Shown piece after piece: positions 21,002 to 33,243 of a DNA stretch of 64,000 nucleotides. A program made the translations under genes and the position numbers. Source of the stretch: Heterostelium multicystogenum. Its lineage: Eukaryota > Evosea > Eumycetozoa > Acytosteliales > Acytosteliaceae. The stretch's first letter is position 1; the number at the start of each line of letters is the position of its first letter. Where the stretch lies: the NCBI GenBank assembly GCA_003667245.1, contig RCNN01000019.1:1-64000 (forward strand), written 5' to 3'. The notes under the pieces are model-generated. The model was not told the origin of the DNA and did no database searches. It was given only the letters and a program-made list of their open reading frames with translations.

Positions 21002-22644
21002 TCATTGGCAAGCTATTTTATTGAGAAATGCTAAATGTTCGTTCTTATGTAGAGTCAGAATATTCGTAAGTGAGCTAGAATTGATGATCCCAATTTCAGC
21101 ACTCTCAGAGTCATGCATGACAAAAATAAAATGATTTCGGTCGATTCTTCTCAGTATATATGAATCCTTGAATGATCCGATTATGTTAATCTTGCTAATA
21201 GAGTCTGGTATTGAATTAATATCAAATCGAAGAATCTTGCTGTATGTGGTTGATACCTCGATAGTATCAATGCCTTTCGGGAAGCTACTGATATCTTCCA
21301 TCTCAAGGAGCTTAAGAGACTTGGGTAATACTCCAGGTAAAGTTGGATTTGATATTCTAAGTGCTTGGACACCTTCGGGAATGCTTCCAGGAAGCAGTTT
21401 GGGTTTGTAGTTTCTAAGGTCTAGTTCCTTGATGTTTGAGGGTAATTGGTTTTCAAGAATGGTATCACAAAATCGCACTCCTGGATTAAAATAATCTAGC
21501 TGCATATCGTCAGGAAAAAGACGAATATCGGCATCATTCTCTTTAATCATTAGGGTGTAAGTACATCCTCCCAAATGGAGACTTCTGACAGAGGTCGGAA
21601 TGACACCTCTACTCCTAATCCTCATTACCGGTCTTGGATCAAAATGTAACTTGACAACAGTGTTTGGAAAGTCATTTGGTTTGAGTGTAATTAAGGGGAT
21701 GTCATCTGTAAAAATGAGTTCCCTGATGTGTGGAAGAGTTTTCAGGTACTTTATCCACTCCAATTGACAGAAGTGGATGATTTTAAGTGACTTGGGAAGT
21801 ACATTATCTTTCATAGGATGAATATACATTTGGCAATCAAAGTGTAACATCTCAAGATTAGGTGGAAGAGATCCTGGTTCAAGCGGATCATTGAATCTAC
21901 AACCACACCTATATGAATAACCCTCATCACCCAGCTTGAGATACTTTAATGAGTTGGGCAATGCCCCTGGTCTCAATGGTTTCTCAAATTGCTCTCCAAT
22001 CTCCAATCTTTCTAAACCATTTGGGAGTCCACCAACCCAGTAGTTCTGAATCATAAAATTGACCTAATTTGATCGATTTGATACCTACTGGGAGCGTACC
22101 AGGCATAAAACAATGATTATACTTTTTTCCAAATATAATTGATGTAACTAAAGAAGATGCTAGGATATCGCTCAAAGGTGAGATCTCTCTATTAAAGTTA
22201 TCTGAAAATTGTATCTCTGTGATATGATTTGGTATTGTTTTAACATCATCTAAAGCATTAGCATTAGTAAAATGAAGATGTCTTTGGTCTACGAGGTTGA
22301 CCTATGAGCATAGGTATAGAATGGTACCTACCGAATAAGCAATATGAAACGCCAACGTATGATTCGATATCTGCGGGATCAACGATATGTAAAGTATTCT
22401 CTTTGTAATAAGCTTTTTTTATAAGAGAATCATAGGACTTCAGGCTGTTCCACATTAGACGTTGTGGATTGATGCACAATGATCGAATAAGATTGTCATT
22501 TTTAAAAAAAAAGATAAGGCAGCCTCTCGTTATACCATCGCTTACAGACCAAACTAAAGATGATTCTATCGTAGTTTCATCTAAAAAATCCAATGATATA
22601 TCTCAATAAAAGATGGGATAGTGAAACCAATTTGTGATGTTCAT
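21002..22644 (-). CDS. FNIP-repeat protein (gene 2)
   Basis: Minus strand. The main frame 22054-21002 has at least six FNIP-type repeats (GGLPNGLERLEIG, GALPNSLKYLKLG, GSLPPNLEMLHF, NVLPKSLKIIHF). One base shift near 22060 joins it to the frame of 22175-22060 (GTLPVGIKSIKLG), and another near 22290 joins it to an N-terminal block 22593-22300 with an F-box-like SLVWSVSDGI and MWNSLKSYDSLIKKAYYK. A plausible ATG is at 22644-22642, right after a CAA run, but an in-frame stop lies between it and the next block, so the start is uncertain. The C-terminal block (IDRNHFIFVMHDSES) matches that of gene 1 in position, showing they are paralogues. Confidence 0.8.
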
Positions 22645-23017
22645 TGTTGTTGTTGTTGTTGTTGTTGTTGCTGTTGCAATTGTCTATATCTGATTTGCTT
22701 TGCATCTAATACTGCTGATTGATGATTATTAGGTTGTATGTCAAACCCAATTTCTTTTTAGTATTATTTATTATTACACTAGGCAAATTTTACAATATAA
22801 AATACTGATGATGAGAGGTGTTTTTGGATAGATATATTTTTTGGAAAGTACTTAGAATAAATTATATACATTCAAAATTATTTAATTATAAGTTGTTCAA
22901 ATAATATTTTTGGTAAGATCTGGAACCATCTAAGATTATATTTATTATTGTACTATTACTGACTAAGACTAGTATAATAATATAGATTGGAAATAGGTAT
23001 AATAGGGTTAATTAAAG
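22645..23017. other. Spacer between FNIP genes with a GTT/CAA run
   Basis: GTT repeats at 22646-22676 lie just upstream of FNIP gene 2 (CAA on its sense strand). The rest is AT-rich without a gene. Confidence 0.6.
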
Positions 23018-24606
23018 TTATTTATATATTTCAGAAAACAAATAATAGTGGTTTCTTCTGAATAGTCTAGTGAAATTTTCTGAAGATATGATACCAATGT
23101 TCCAGGTTGAGCTCAACCCTTTATGTAAGAACAAAAAATCTTGTGATCCAAGTCTCGTTAGTCGATATTGAAACTGGCCTGTGTCTGGATTGATTATAAT
23201 TTTTTGAAACTGTGCAGGGAACATTCTTAAGTTCAAGTAAGAGCATTGCTTTTACACTAATTTGGAGTATCCGGACGCTCTCCGTGATAGGATGCTCACC
23301 ATTCTTGTTTACACTGTCGCTACCAATGATTAGATAATTAACCGACTGGGGTATAGATCCAGGTTCAATATTGAGAGTTCCAAAAACGATATATCTAATT
23401 TGGTTATACCTTTGGGCAAACACCCAATAGAAAGCTTCTGGTTATATGAGCTTAGTACTAGCTCCTGGATATCGTCTGGTAAATGGTTTTGCATTAGTGT
23501 ACTATTAAAATAGAGTCCCAGATTAAGATAGGTATAGTGAGCATCTTTGGGTAAAACACAGATTGGTTTATGGAGTCACCAAATCCTCCGAGATCAAGGT
23601 GCTTAATAGAGTTTGGAATATTTTAGGTGGGAGTATTCCATATGGATTTCCCTTGAAAATTAGTTTTGTAATTGTTGGTGGCAAATCTTCAACAGCCCAT
23701 TGCTTCTGGTGGAATCGGGGCAGAGATGGTCAGTGTATCCAAGAGTGAAAGATGTTTCAAATATTTGATCCAACTCTTTGGACAATTCTCAATGAGTCTT
23801 ACCGAATTAGGAATGACTCCCTCACTTTGTATAGTATATGGACAACTAACATTGAGTCGAAGCTCCTCCAGTTTTGGAGGAAGCGAGCCAGGCTTAAGAA
23901 TAGGTGCTTGAGCGTGGCTTTCTGAGAATAATCTATGATATCCCAGTGTCAGTGATTTAAGCTCAGCTGGTAGCACACCAGGCTCAATAGGTCTGCAGTA
24001 GTTGATTGGTAATTCCAATGACTCTAAGCCTTGTGGCAGACTGTCTATTGTCAACAGCTCATTAAAATGGCGTGAAATAAATCGAACACACTTGACATTA
24101 CTTGGAAGATTGCCCAAGACAGCACTATAGTAGGAATCAAATATGATTGTATGTACATTTGACTGTTCAAGTATTTCTTTTAACTGTGGAAATTGATTCT
24201 GGCCAAGTTCTTTAAAAAATATCTCTGTTATATAAGATGTAAACTCTTCCATTGTTTTTAAAAGATAATAATAACTGTTAATATATCCGAAGTTAGCTGC
24301 ATTTCTTTGGTTTGGTTGCGTTCAAAGAATACCTTTTATGAAAGAATTCATCAATTTAAAATCTAACCTTCGAACTACGGGTGTTGGAGTATTATCTAAG
24401 GTTGTCATGCTTCGATAGGACTTTAAGCAAGAGAATGAAGTGTATTGAAACAAAGTGTCATACTTGAGTTGGAGATAATGATTTCTCTTTTCAAACCATC
24501 GTTTACACACCAAGCTAAACAAAATCTTATCGATATTGTTATCTAAATAACTAGCAATATGCTTCAACAAGATATCCGGGAATGATATAATTAAGCTCTC
24601 TGTCAT
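23018..24606 (-). CDS. FNIP-repeat protein with F-box-like N-terminus (gene 3)
   Basis: ATG 24606-24604. The N-terminus has the F-box-like DILLKHIASYLDNNIDKILF followed by SLVCKRWF. A 36-bp GT-AG interval (24332-24297) would join it in phase to the next block (ANFGYINSYYY...), an unusually short intron if real. FNIP repeats follow (NLPSNVKCVRF, SLPQGLESLEL, GVLPAELKSLTLG, SLPPKLEELRL). The frame breaks near 23690, 23430 and 23240, and the tail 23236-23018 ends in TAA. It is tandem with gene 2 in the same orientation. More damaged than the other two; it could be a pseudogene. Confidence 0.75.
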
Positions 24607-25038
24607 ATCTTTGTTTAAATGATAGCCAATTATAACTTTGAATTATAACCAATACCATATCGATCAATTTGAAGGTATTGATTGCTTAACAAATTCGGAT
24701 ATAAAGTTGTAGTTTCAAAAAATCTTGAAAATTACTGTTTGGTCAATCACATTCAATTCAAAGAAGTAATTATCAACCCACACACATTTTGGATTTGGTA
24801 GCTAACACTAAGAAGGAAATCGAATCGATTCGAAATTTAAATGACAGACATACTATTCATGTTTGAGATAAGATTGTGGTTGTCACTTATGCTTTTTAAT
24901 TTCGAATTTCAAAAATTAGAGATAGTAAGTAGTGTATGTATTTATTTTTATTGTTGTGTCTTTGTTCCTCTCATGGAGAAGTTCTTGAAGATTTTGGAAA
25001 GTGAAGAGCTGTGGGTTGGTGTGGATGGGTGTGGACTG
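24607..25038. other. Spacer between FNIP gene 3 and the myotubularin gene
   Basis: AT-rich; no gene supported. It contains the promoter side of FNIP gene 3 and the 3' end of the myotubularin gene. Confidence 0.5.
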
Positions 25039-28000
25039 CTAATGGTGTCGGATGGTGGCGGTTGTAGCTGGATGGCTTGAAGATGTAAATGCACCTTCAC
25101 TCATGTTGGGCGATGTTTGATTGCTGTTGTTGATAGCGTTGATCGTATTAGGACTTGGTGGAGTCTGGGTAGAGAAGATTGATATTCTACTCTTGGTTCC
25201 ACGTGATGGAAGCGTAAGGGAGATAGGCTTGGATTTATTGGTGTTATGCAAAACCACTGTGATGTCCGGTGTCATCTTCTCCTCTTTTTTCCTTCTTCTC
25301 CTGACGTCTCTTCTCCTTTCTTTCTTTCTTCTCTGCCTTTTCCTTGGCACGTTGTTCTTTCTTTGCCTTTCTCTGCTCTTTTTGTTGATCACGATCTTTC
25401 TCAATCTTCATAGGTGTCTCTTGCTTATCCGCCTCTGTCACCTCAGGTGATGGAATAAGTTCAATTCTGGGAGTTAAAGACTCTTTAAAGCTATCTACAA
25501 GTGGGTTGTCTTTTGGACTAGAATTAGAGGTACTATGTCTTCTCTGTTTTAGTTTGTTCAACTTCGTTCTTTTTGCTCTCTTCATTTCCAATCGACGCGG
25601 TTGCTTCCAGCTCGGTTGTAGTGGTCGTTGTTGTAGTAGTGGTCTCAGCAGCAGCAGGTTCACTGAGATTTTCAAACTCGAGCTTTGGAATCTCAAGATT
25701 GGTGTCTTTGGCAACTTCTTCAGTGACATTGTTGCTGTTCTTTCTCGACTTCTTACGTGCACTGCTGTCTTTTTCTTTATCTTTGTGCTGATGATGTGTA
25801 CTCTCTTTTGGCTGAAAGAATCTGAAGAAGCGAGGGAGCTGTTCTTTGATCGACGATGGCGTCTCGATGATTTCTTTTTCTGTACAAATAGGAGATCTCC
25901 ATTGAGACCACGAACACCAAGAGCACGATCTACCAGCGCCATAGATTTCCTGCTGGACTTTATTGGTTCACGCCACTTCAAGTAGAACTCAGTCCACAAC
26001 TGGACACCCTGTACGTTGGGGAACAGCACATTGGCATTGTCATAGTTCTTCTTGATAATGAAGTCGTTTTGCTCCAAGCCTGGTTCATTTTCAGTAGTCT
26101 CCACATAGAGTGGATTTCTAAACAAACCACCATCTTTCACACAACCATAGAGGAAAGTCCACAATGAAACTGTTTCACTTGGTATCTTTTGTAATATTCT
26201 CTCTAGAGAGGAGGAGTATAGATTATTAGTATCATCAAAGGACCATTTATTTTGAGTTACAGTTACCTTTATCACTATCATAGAGGAAAGTACCAAAGAG
26301 ATTGGAATTCAGGTGATGAATAATATTCATTAAGAATTGATCTGTGAATTCAAAATGAAGTTGGGAACTGTCTTGTTAATTGCCAAATACAATCCATAAA
26401 TTGAAGGAACACTGGTGAAGTCTGCTTGTTGGATTGCGAAGTAAGTGTACTAAGAAGAGTAAGGTTAATTATTTCTATTACTATTTCGTTTTAGAAACTA
26501 ATAGATACCCATTTCTTGTCATAAACTTATGTCCAAAGGAAATCCATTCTTTTGAGATCAGTGTAATAAAACCTTTCATGGTTCTGTTAATAAGGATCGG
26601 CAAGAATTTGAACGATACTAGTGAGTTGAGGTGTGCGGTCCCATCCATCCGTGCAATGAATCAATACAGATAATCCATCTACATGGAGGATATGAAGTAT
26701 CTTCGAGAGGCTTGTAGCAGTTTGGATATTTGATTCAGCCAGCTTGTCGAATTGATCTCAGACCAGCTCTTCTTGTCATCCCATTGGCGAATTATCTTGA
26801 ATAGCTTTGTGTAGCATTCACGAGTTCATGGATGTTAGAGAGTCCGCCAAACTCTAATTGGCAATTTGGATAGTTAGCCATGTCTTCGGTGGAGGTTCCT
26901 GAAAAAGTTGAGCTTGCAGTCGACTTGGGACGTACATCGAAAAATATACAGAGGTTGTTGTGGTTGGCTCGACTGAAGGGATTGGATAGACTGATTGCTA
27001 TTTCCTGCAGGGACTGATAGCTGAGCTGGTGGTTGTGGAACAGTTTGTTGGTTCGCAGCTTGCGCCATAATAATGGGTGCTGATGCAGGAGTGCTTTTCC
27101 TGATGGCTTGAATCAATAACTCGTCTTCTTCACATCTGTTTTTTCCAAGCCCATTCAGAGGCTGAGCACATCTAGAGAGTGAAGCATGAGTGTATCTGTG
27201 TCTCCAAGTGCAAACAGGGAAATCGATTTTTGCTCCTGAATTGCGAACTCTTTGAATTAAATAATCTGATATTGTACATGGAATCATTAAATATTGTGGG
27301 TATGTATTTGCAAACATCGATTTCATATTGATTTTAGTAAGACGCCACTCGCTACCAAATGATAGAAGTCCTTGACGGGTGTACTCCTCAACAGGATCAT
27401 ACATTGTCCAACCATTGAAAGACAAGGTATTCCTGAAAGGATTGTAACTATGAGCAAAGAATGTAGTGGTCTGCTCGCCTAGGAAAGACATATTCACCAG
27501 ATTTTGATGTGCTTCATTTCCACGTTCATTCGTTGGAAAACAGATTCTAACTATATTAAAGTCCTTGAATCGTATTTCCAGGATCAATGCCTTCTCTGAG
27601 ACACTATTTAAGTTTGCGCTGTTTGTTTCAGATACACTCGAGACATTCGAAGAGTTGGAAAATTGATCTTGGAATTTTTATCTTTGTCTTTTTCCTTCTC
27701 TTTTTTGTTGGTTGCGACAGTTGGCACCATGGAGTTTGAAGTTTGAAGTTTGTAATCCATTCACCTCATTTTTAATCTGGTGCCAATTCCTCCAATCCAT
27801 CTTTATATTCACAGTGACATGTCCTTTTAGTTTCTTTATTTCCAAAACCAATCCATATGGAAAGCTCATAGTTACTTCCTATTAAAATGGATTACAGTTA
27901 GTTGAAATTGAAACTGTCAAACTAAATCTATTTCATTCATTTTACCTTTTTAGTATCTTCAATTAAGAAGAATTGGTAGTTAGTTTGGTATAAGGTACCG

Positions 28001-28230
28001 ATGTGATGGTGATTATCAATCGAAGAGAGATGGACTACATTTGAAGTTTGGAGCAAAAACAGTTTCACCAGGTAATAAATAGAAATTTTCAACCATTTGT
28101 GGATGAACTCTGTCTAGTCCCTGTTCCTCTTCAATCTTTAATATTTAAAAAGTCATTAGATTTTTTTAGTTTTCATATTTTTAAATATATATATTTATAC
28201 ATACAATAGTAATTGGGTCTTCCATCATAG
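25039..28230 (-). CDS. Myotubularin-family phosphoinositide 3-phosphatase
   Basis: Minus strand from ATG 28230 (MMEDPITIV, intron near 28207-28143), then the PH-GRAM domain ([17 protein letters not shown]; later [19 protein letters not shown] at 27870-27810). The phosphatase domain begins at 27450-27340 with [18 protein letters not shown], then [17 protein letters not shown] and the RCAQPLNGL...EDE block. The catalytic CX5R loop (HCTDG, then WDRT) lies at about 26670-26645 but is split by one extra base, and flanking parts also change frame. After YLKW near 26000 comes a Lys/Glu-rich, probably coiled-coil tail ending at TGA 25039-25041. Myotubularins remove the 3-phosphate from PI3P and PI(3,5)P2 on endosomes. 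If the extra base is real the enzyme is destroyed; I suspect an error. No FYVE domain seen. Confidence 0.85.
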
Positions 28231-29875
28231 TATTAATTATTTTTTAATTATTGTATTTTTAAAAAAGATATTAATAAAATAATTTGAAGATTTAAAGATA
28301 GATAGATCTATATATATAAGATATCTTTGTTTTAATATTTATTATCAATAACTATTTTATAAAAATATATATTCTACAATAGGATAGTATTAAGTTGTTA
28401 AGATAGATTGGTTGTTGGTTTGATCTTGATATTGATGATTTTGTTGTTGCAAGGTAAATAATAATAATAAGATTAATTAAATTAATAGTATTTAATTAAA
28501 TAAATAGGTGTATTAGTGAGTTATATATTTGAAATAATAAATAAATAAATTGTGGTAATTATTATTATTATTAAACTAAATAAATAAATATTATTGTATT
28601 TGTTATCTTTTATTTTGTAAAAGTTTACTTGACATACTTGCTAACATACTTGTGGTAGAAGCATCTATCAAATTGTATTGAAGTAGTAATATGAAGTAGA
28701 TTTTATCCATTAGAAATCTAATTTATACTTTGAAATATGTATCTGTCTACTAGTAATGTACTAATAAGAGTACTTATTCATGTTCACACGTTGACACTCA
28801 CCACCTTCATCAACACAGTGGAATTTACCACTTCAATCCTACTTTGTTTTTCATATTTCATATACACACCCAATCAATCAAATAATTCTTAACACACAAA
28901 TAAATCAAACTACTAACTAATAATCGATAGTATAGTAAACTTTTATTAAATATTTAACACCAAAAAATACATGTTCACTCACTCTCAATTACCCATTAAA
29001 TTTGATTAAACAATTTATATACCTCTATGTTTGATTTGCATCTAATTTTACCTCTTAGGAAGGAAATTATTCAATTATTTATATCAGTGAACAAATATAA
29101 ATTCCTACTAATATATATATATTTACTTTCATTTTTGGAATAATTATCACAAATTAATTTACAAAATAAAATAGAATTGTAGATTTAGATACACCTTGAG
29201 TATATTTACAAAATCAGGTTGTATTTAATAAATAAACAAATTTATTAATCACTAATCTTATTTAACTTATCTATCTTTATTCAATCTTAAATGTTAAACA
29301 AAATTACTTTGAGTTTTGAGTTCTATTCCACTATCAAATGAATATATCCTGCTGTAGGAAGTTCACAAAAATAAATAATTAAGGGATTCCTAATTATTAA
29401 TAAAAATCATTTTAAATACAATTAATTAATTAATTGTTATTTAAAATCTTAATGGTTAATGAAATAAGATTGAGATTGTCTATAATCATTGGTAATTTAT
29501 TTATTGTCAACTTCATTTTAAATTAATAGTATATATTGCTCTCATTTTTGGTAAAGAGATATTTGCGTAAAAAACAGTAAACACCACTGAATTATTATTC
29601 ACATTTCTACCAAAATATGTAGTCCAATTTCTTACAGATATGACATCAACCCACACTATTTTGGTTTTTAATTTAAATGAATTTATCTTTAATATTTTTT
29701 TCAACTCCAATAGAGATAATTAAGGCTATTCCTACTCCTACACTTTTAAAGAATATATAATAATAATAGTAATTATAGCTTTAATTTATTATTTATTTCT
29801 TAAATATTTTCCTAACTAATATTTAAAAATTATTAATTATTTTAATAAATAAAAGTTGGAAGAAAAAAACAAACA
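28231..29875. other. AT-rich intergenic region (1.6 kb)
   Basis: No gene on either strand; small frames are low complexity. It contains the promoters of the two divergent flanking genes. TTA/AAT runs are frequent. Confidence 0.6.
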
Positions 29876-30609
29876 ATGAATAATCATCAAAATCATAATA
29901 ATAATGAAGCCAATGAAATTCTTGGATTGTATAGTACCACTCCAAATCTAAGATGGATAGATGAAAACTTTGACAACAATTGCCAGTTGGATGGTCCAGT
30001 CCTATAGTTTAAGTGGAAAGGAAAATATTATGGAAGTTTTCAAGAGTATTCCAATTTATACTCACTCCATTAAATTAGAAAAATCTGTATCAACTGTGTC
30101 CAACAGAGATATCCATATAGATGCTAACTTTGTCATGACTTTCAAATACTTAACTTGGTATCCAATCAAGATGAGACTCTTATTGGTTATCCATAAGAAT
30201 TTTGAAAATCGTATTGTCAGAGTAAGTAAATCTTAAAATTAAAATGAAAATAGGTAACAATATTAATAAGTATTATTTTGAAGTTTGAAGAAAAATGTTG
30301 TCATGGAAAGCTTAATACAAAATATCCCATTTGTCAATTACTTGTATTTCAGAATGCTGAAAACCTTCTTTTGGATATTTCTTGGTCAGACTGGGAATGT
30401 TTTCAAAGTTAAAACCAAAGCCTCAACCTAAATTTTTTGGACTTACCAAAAATGGTGAACCAACTATGAGTGAAATGATCAAGGAGAAGATGAAAGACAT
30501 GGATTCCAGTGAGAATTCAAACAGCAAGAGTAGCAAAAAATCAAGGAGAAAGAAAAAGAAAAAGAAAAAAGAAAATGAGAAGGAGAATGAAAAGAAAGGC
30601 AAATCATAG
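29876..30609 (+). CDS. Unidentified protein with Lys-rich tail
   Basis: ATG 29876 opens an Asn-rich start followed by EANEILGLYSTTPNLRWIDE. The frame shifts near 29990 into MVQSYSLSGKENIMEVFK and a beta-rich stretch (IDANFVMTFKYLTWYPIKM). A GT-AG intron near 30221-30253 joins VR to VTILISIILKFEEKCCHG. Another shift near 30405 leads to KLKPKPQPKFFGLTKNGE and a charged tail of Ser/Lys/Glu repeats to TAG 30607-30609. About 230 residues. The beta-strand core with a lysine-rich tail could be nucleic-acid binding, but I recognise no family. Two single-base breaks. Confidence 0.55.
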
Positions 30610-30695
30610 AAAGCAAAGCAATGTCTGCTCAACCAATTTCCAATTAAATAAATATATTTAATATTAGTTTATATTTATTGTGTAAAATTGGACTG
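30610..30695. terminator. Convergent 3' ends
   Basis: Only about 86 bp of AT-rich DNA separates the stop of the Lys-rich-tail gene from that of the RMI2-like gene; polyadenylation signals of both must lie here (AATAAA-like ATTAAATAAATA near 30645). Confidence 0.4.
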
Positions 30696-31770
30696 TTAAC
30701 TCCAACCATCATTGTCAAAATCATTATTATCTTGGCTTTCTTCGAATTGCGCAACGCTGTTGTTGTTGTTATTGTTGTAGTCGTCTTCGTCGTCATCAAA
30801 GATACACCATCAAACTCTTCGTCGTTAGTGTGAGCAGATGACTTGCTGTAGTTGTTGAGTGTCATACTCTTACTTGTATTGTCGTCTTCAAGCTGACTAC
30901 GTCCGACATGAGTGAGTCAGCTGTACGACTATTGTTGGTGGTGGTTGTTGTATCTGCATCTGTGTATGTGACTGATGGTTATCGGTGTTAATGGTTAAAT
31001 CAGATCTCTGCAGTCCGTTGATTCTTGGTCAGGCTGCTCTTCGTACACATCTTCATATTCATCGTTGTGGAAGCTATATCTAGACTCGTCCTGGTACCTC
31101 TATCCGACTGACACTATCGTCATTATCCAGCGAAAATAACTTTACTTTTCTAAATCGATGGGAATTCAAAATTCTCTTCCACATCAGCGTTTCTTGTTTG
31201 CTGTCGGCTCTGAATGAGAGTCCTTCGCTTGCATTGATATTTGATATACATGTGATTGAATGTGCGCCAGCTCTAGCTCCACAGATCCTTTTTCATCGAG
31301 GCATTTCTTGAGAGATCAGCCATCTTTTCAATCAGTATGAATCGGTAGCCTGACTCAGCGTCATACTCAAGCGTGCCAGCAACGAGTATATACTGGTTGC
31401 AACAATATCAATTGACAGGATGGACGAGGGCTTTACAGCATGATGAACGATTGATTATCGTCGACGAGCAATGAACCGTGTCATGTCAGAGGTCGAGGCT
31501 GTGCTCTTCTGGAGATCAGAAGCCGATGTATTGCTCCTGTCGGCATTGTCATCTTCTCATCCTCATCAAAAACTGAACATTTCCTTGAATCCATACTTTC
31601 TTAAACTTCAATGACTCGTAGCTAAACAAAGATTCCTCAGAGTAACTGCTGCCAATGCTGTCGTCAAACACACCTGAGCTCTGATGTAGTCGTGCCGCAT
31701 CTTTCTCGACACTCGCATTAAGCAACTGACTTATGTGTAGCTTATAATACAACGAGTATTGATCATCCAT
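30696..31770 (-). CDS. rmi2: RMI2-like OB-fold protein (BLM/RMI dissolvasome subunit)
   Basis: ATG 31770-31768 starts MDDQYSLYYKLHISQLLNAS. Residues ~50-65 are LKFKKVWIQGNVQFL, matching the first OB strand of RMI2 (VWMQG motif). After several one-base frame changes comes ESGYRFILIEKMADLSRNAS (near 31345-31290), then KKDLW and ELELAHIQ, aligning with the RMI2 C-terminal KMTDLS...WELEVEDLH pattern. A long acidic/Asn-rich extension follows, ending DNDGWS at TAA 30698-30696. RMI2 partners RMI1, TOP3A and BLM to dissolve double Holliday junctions in the nucleus; animal RMI2 is ~150 residues, so this form carries a long extra tail. At least four frame breaks make exact exons uncertain. Assignment rests on two motifs in the right order. 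Confidence 0.6.
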
Positions 31771-32104
31771 CAAGTCATTCCTTTTACAGATTAAGGTGTG
31801 ATCACTACTTTTATATTACTAACTAAAAATGGTAATTGCACACACGACACACAAATGATCGAAATTAGTTTGTGATACTGGGAACAGACCAACATTTTGA
31901 AAAGTCTCTTAGATTTTTTTTAAATTACACATTTTGCAAAGTTAGTTTTTATTTATTTTTATTTATAAAATACAAGTTAAAATAAATATCAATACGATCA
32001 GAGTTCCAAACACACATTAGTGGAGTCTATGCATTGAAGTTGGAATCAATTGAATGTGTTCATTTCGTAGACTAACCAGGTCTAATACTACATTTTGATT
32101 CTGA
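31771..32104. other. AT-rich spacer
   Basis: No gene supported; promoter side of the RMI2-like gene. Confidence 0.5.
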
Positions 32105-33243
32105 TCAATCGATTGGGTGCCAGTGCCAGTTTGGTGGCAAAATTTCAGTACAGAGTATCTTTAAAACATGATTTGAAAAGTTTCCTGGATATGATATGTT
32201 GTTTATAAATGGATTCGATAGAAATTGGCACTTTATATCAACGATTGCTTTCGGAGGAACTCCCCAGTCTTGAATTTCATGGGATGTCGTTAAATCAAGT
32301 GGTTTTGGTACCAAATGATATGACCAACTCTGGTCTTTGGAGTAACCAATCCTGCTGATCTCCGGTATAACATTGCAACTGCACTAAAAATATGAGAATC
32401 CTGGGTCCATTAGGAAGATTATTTGATAGGTTCTAGGATACAGTTTTATACATAGAACTGCCTGCACATTCACAATTTCAGAAAGATAAATGCATGCTTT
32501 ATCATGAAGTACTGACAACTTCTGACAATACACCAACTTCAATGATTAAAGAAAGGAATAGTTTGCATTTTTGGAGTAATAGATCCCTCGGTTTCCAATA
32601 TCAATTGTCACGCGTAGTAACCTGTTTCCCAGTGTGAGCCTCTATGGTACCATATGGCATCTGATTCACAATACTAGTATTGAGCCAATAAATAATCCTA
32701 TTTCTTACATGGGTAGCTAGAAGTTCATATGTGAAAACTACTCCATTTTCATAGAATAGACGCACATCGATTTCACACCGGTTAAAAGCTAAAAATACAT
32801 TAAAAGGAACATTTTCCTCTATAATAAATTGATTGGGCAATTGTATGTCCGTGAGTGTTCTATCAACGGTAAATAAAACTGTGTTCAATTTTATTATTAT
32901 TGAATGGATATGAAGAAAATGGACTCATATTGAAGAATAATAAAGAATATTTATACTTGTCTAAGTTGATGGACACGGTTTTGCCAATTTCCTGAGAGTA
33001 TGGGTGGTACATTATTCATAGATGAATACTTGTCGAAGTATTTATTGCTTGTCAGTTGACAAAGTAACCCTGAAATAGCAGATTTGTCAATAAGGGATTA
33101 AACCTTTCAATAAAAATACTATGTATTTTTATTTTTTGGTTTTGGGAACTAATAGATTGATTAGATTTGAAATATATATCAATGGAACAATCACTACCTA
33201 ATATTTGGGTTAGTATTTTGGACAACATCATCACATCAATCAA
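32105..33243 (-). CDS. Unidentified gene, fragmentary; possible BTB-like start
   Basis: Minus strand pieces in one direction: 33243-33052 (KIHSIFIERFNPLLTNLLFQG, reminiscent of the H..L...S..F...L core of BTB/POZ domains), 32888-32601 (LPNQFIIEENVPFNVFLAFN and VRLFYENGVVFTYELL, beta-rich) and 32314-32105 (DWGVPPKAIVDIKCQFLS). Between them frames change, possibly by introns and indels. A splice acceptor TTGATAG near 32860 is possible. I recognise no family with confidence. It may be one broken gene or two. Confidence 0.35.

Noticed and set aside
25506..25985. Plus-strand ORF with hydrophobic, Phe/Leu-rich sequence
   Set aside because: Antisense of the Lys/Glu-rich myotubularin tail.
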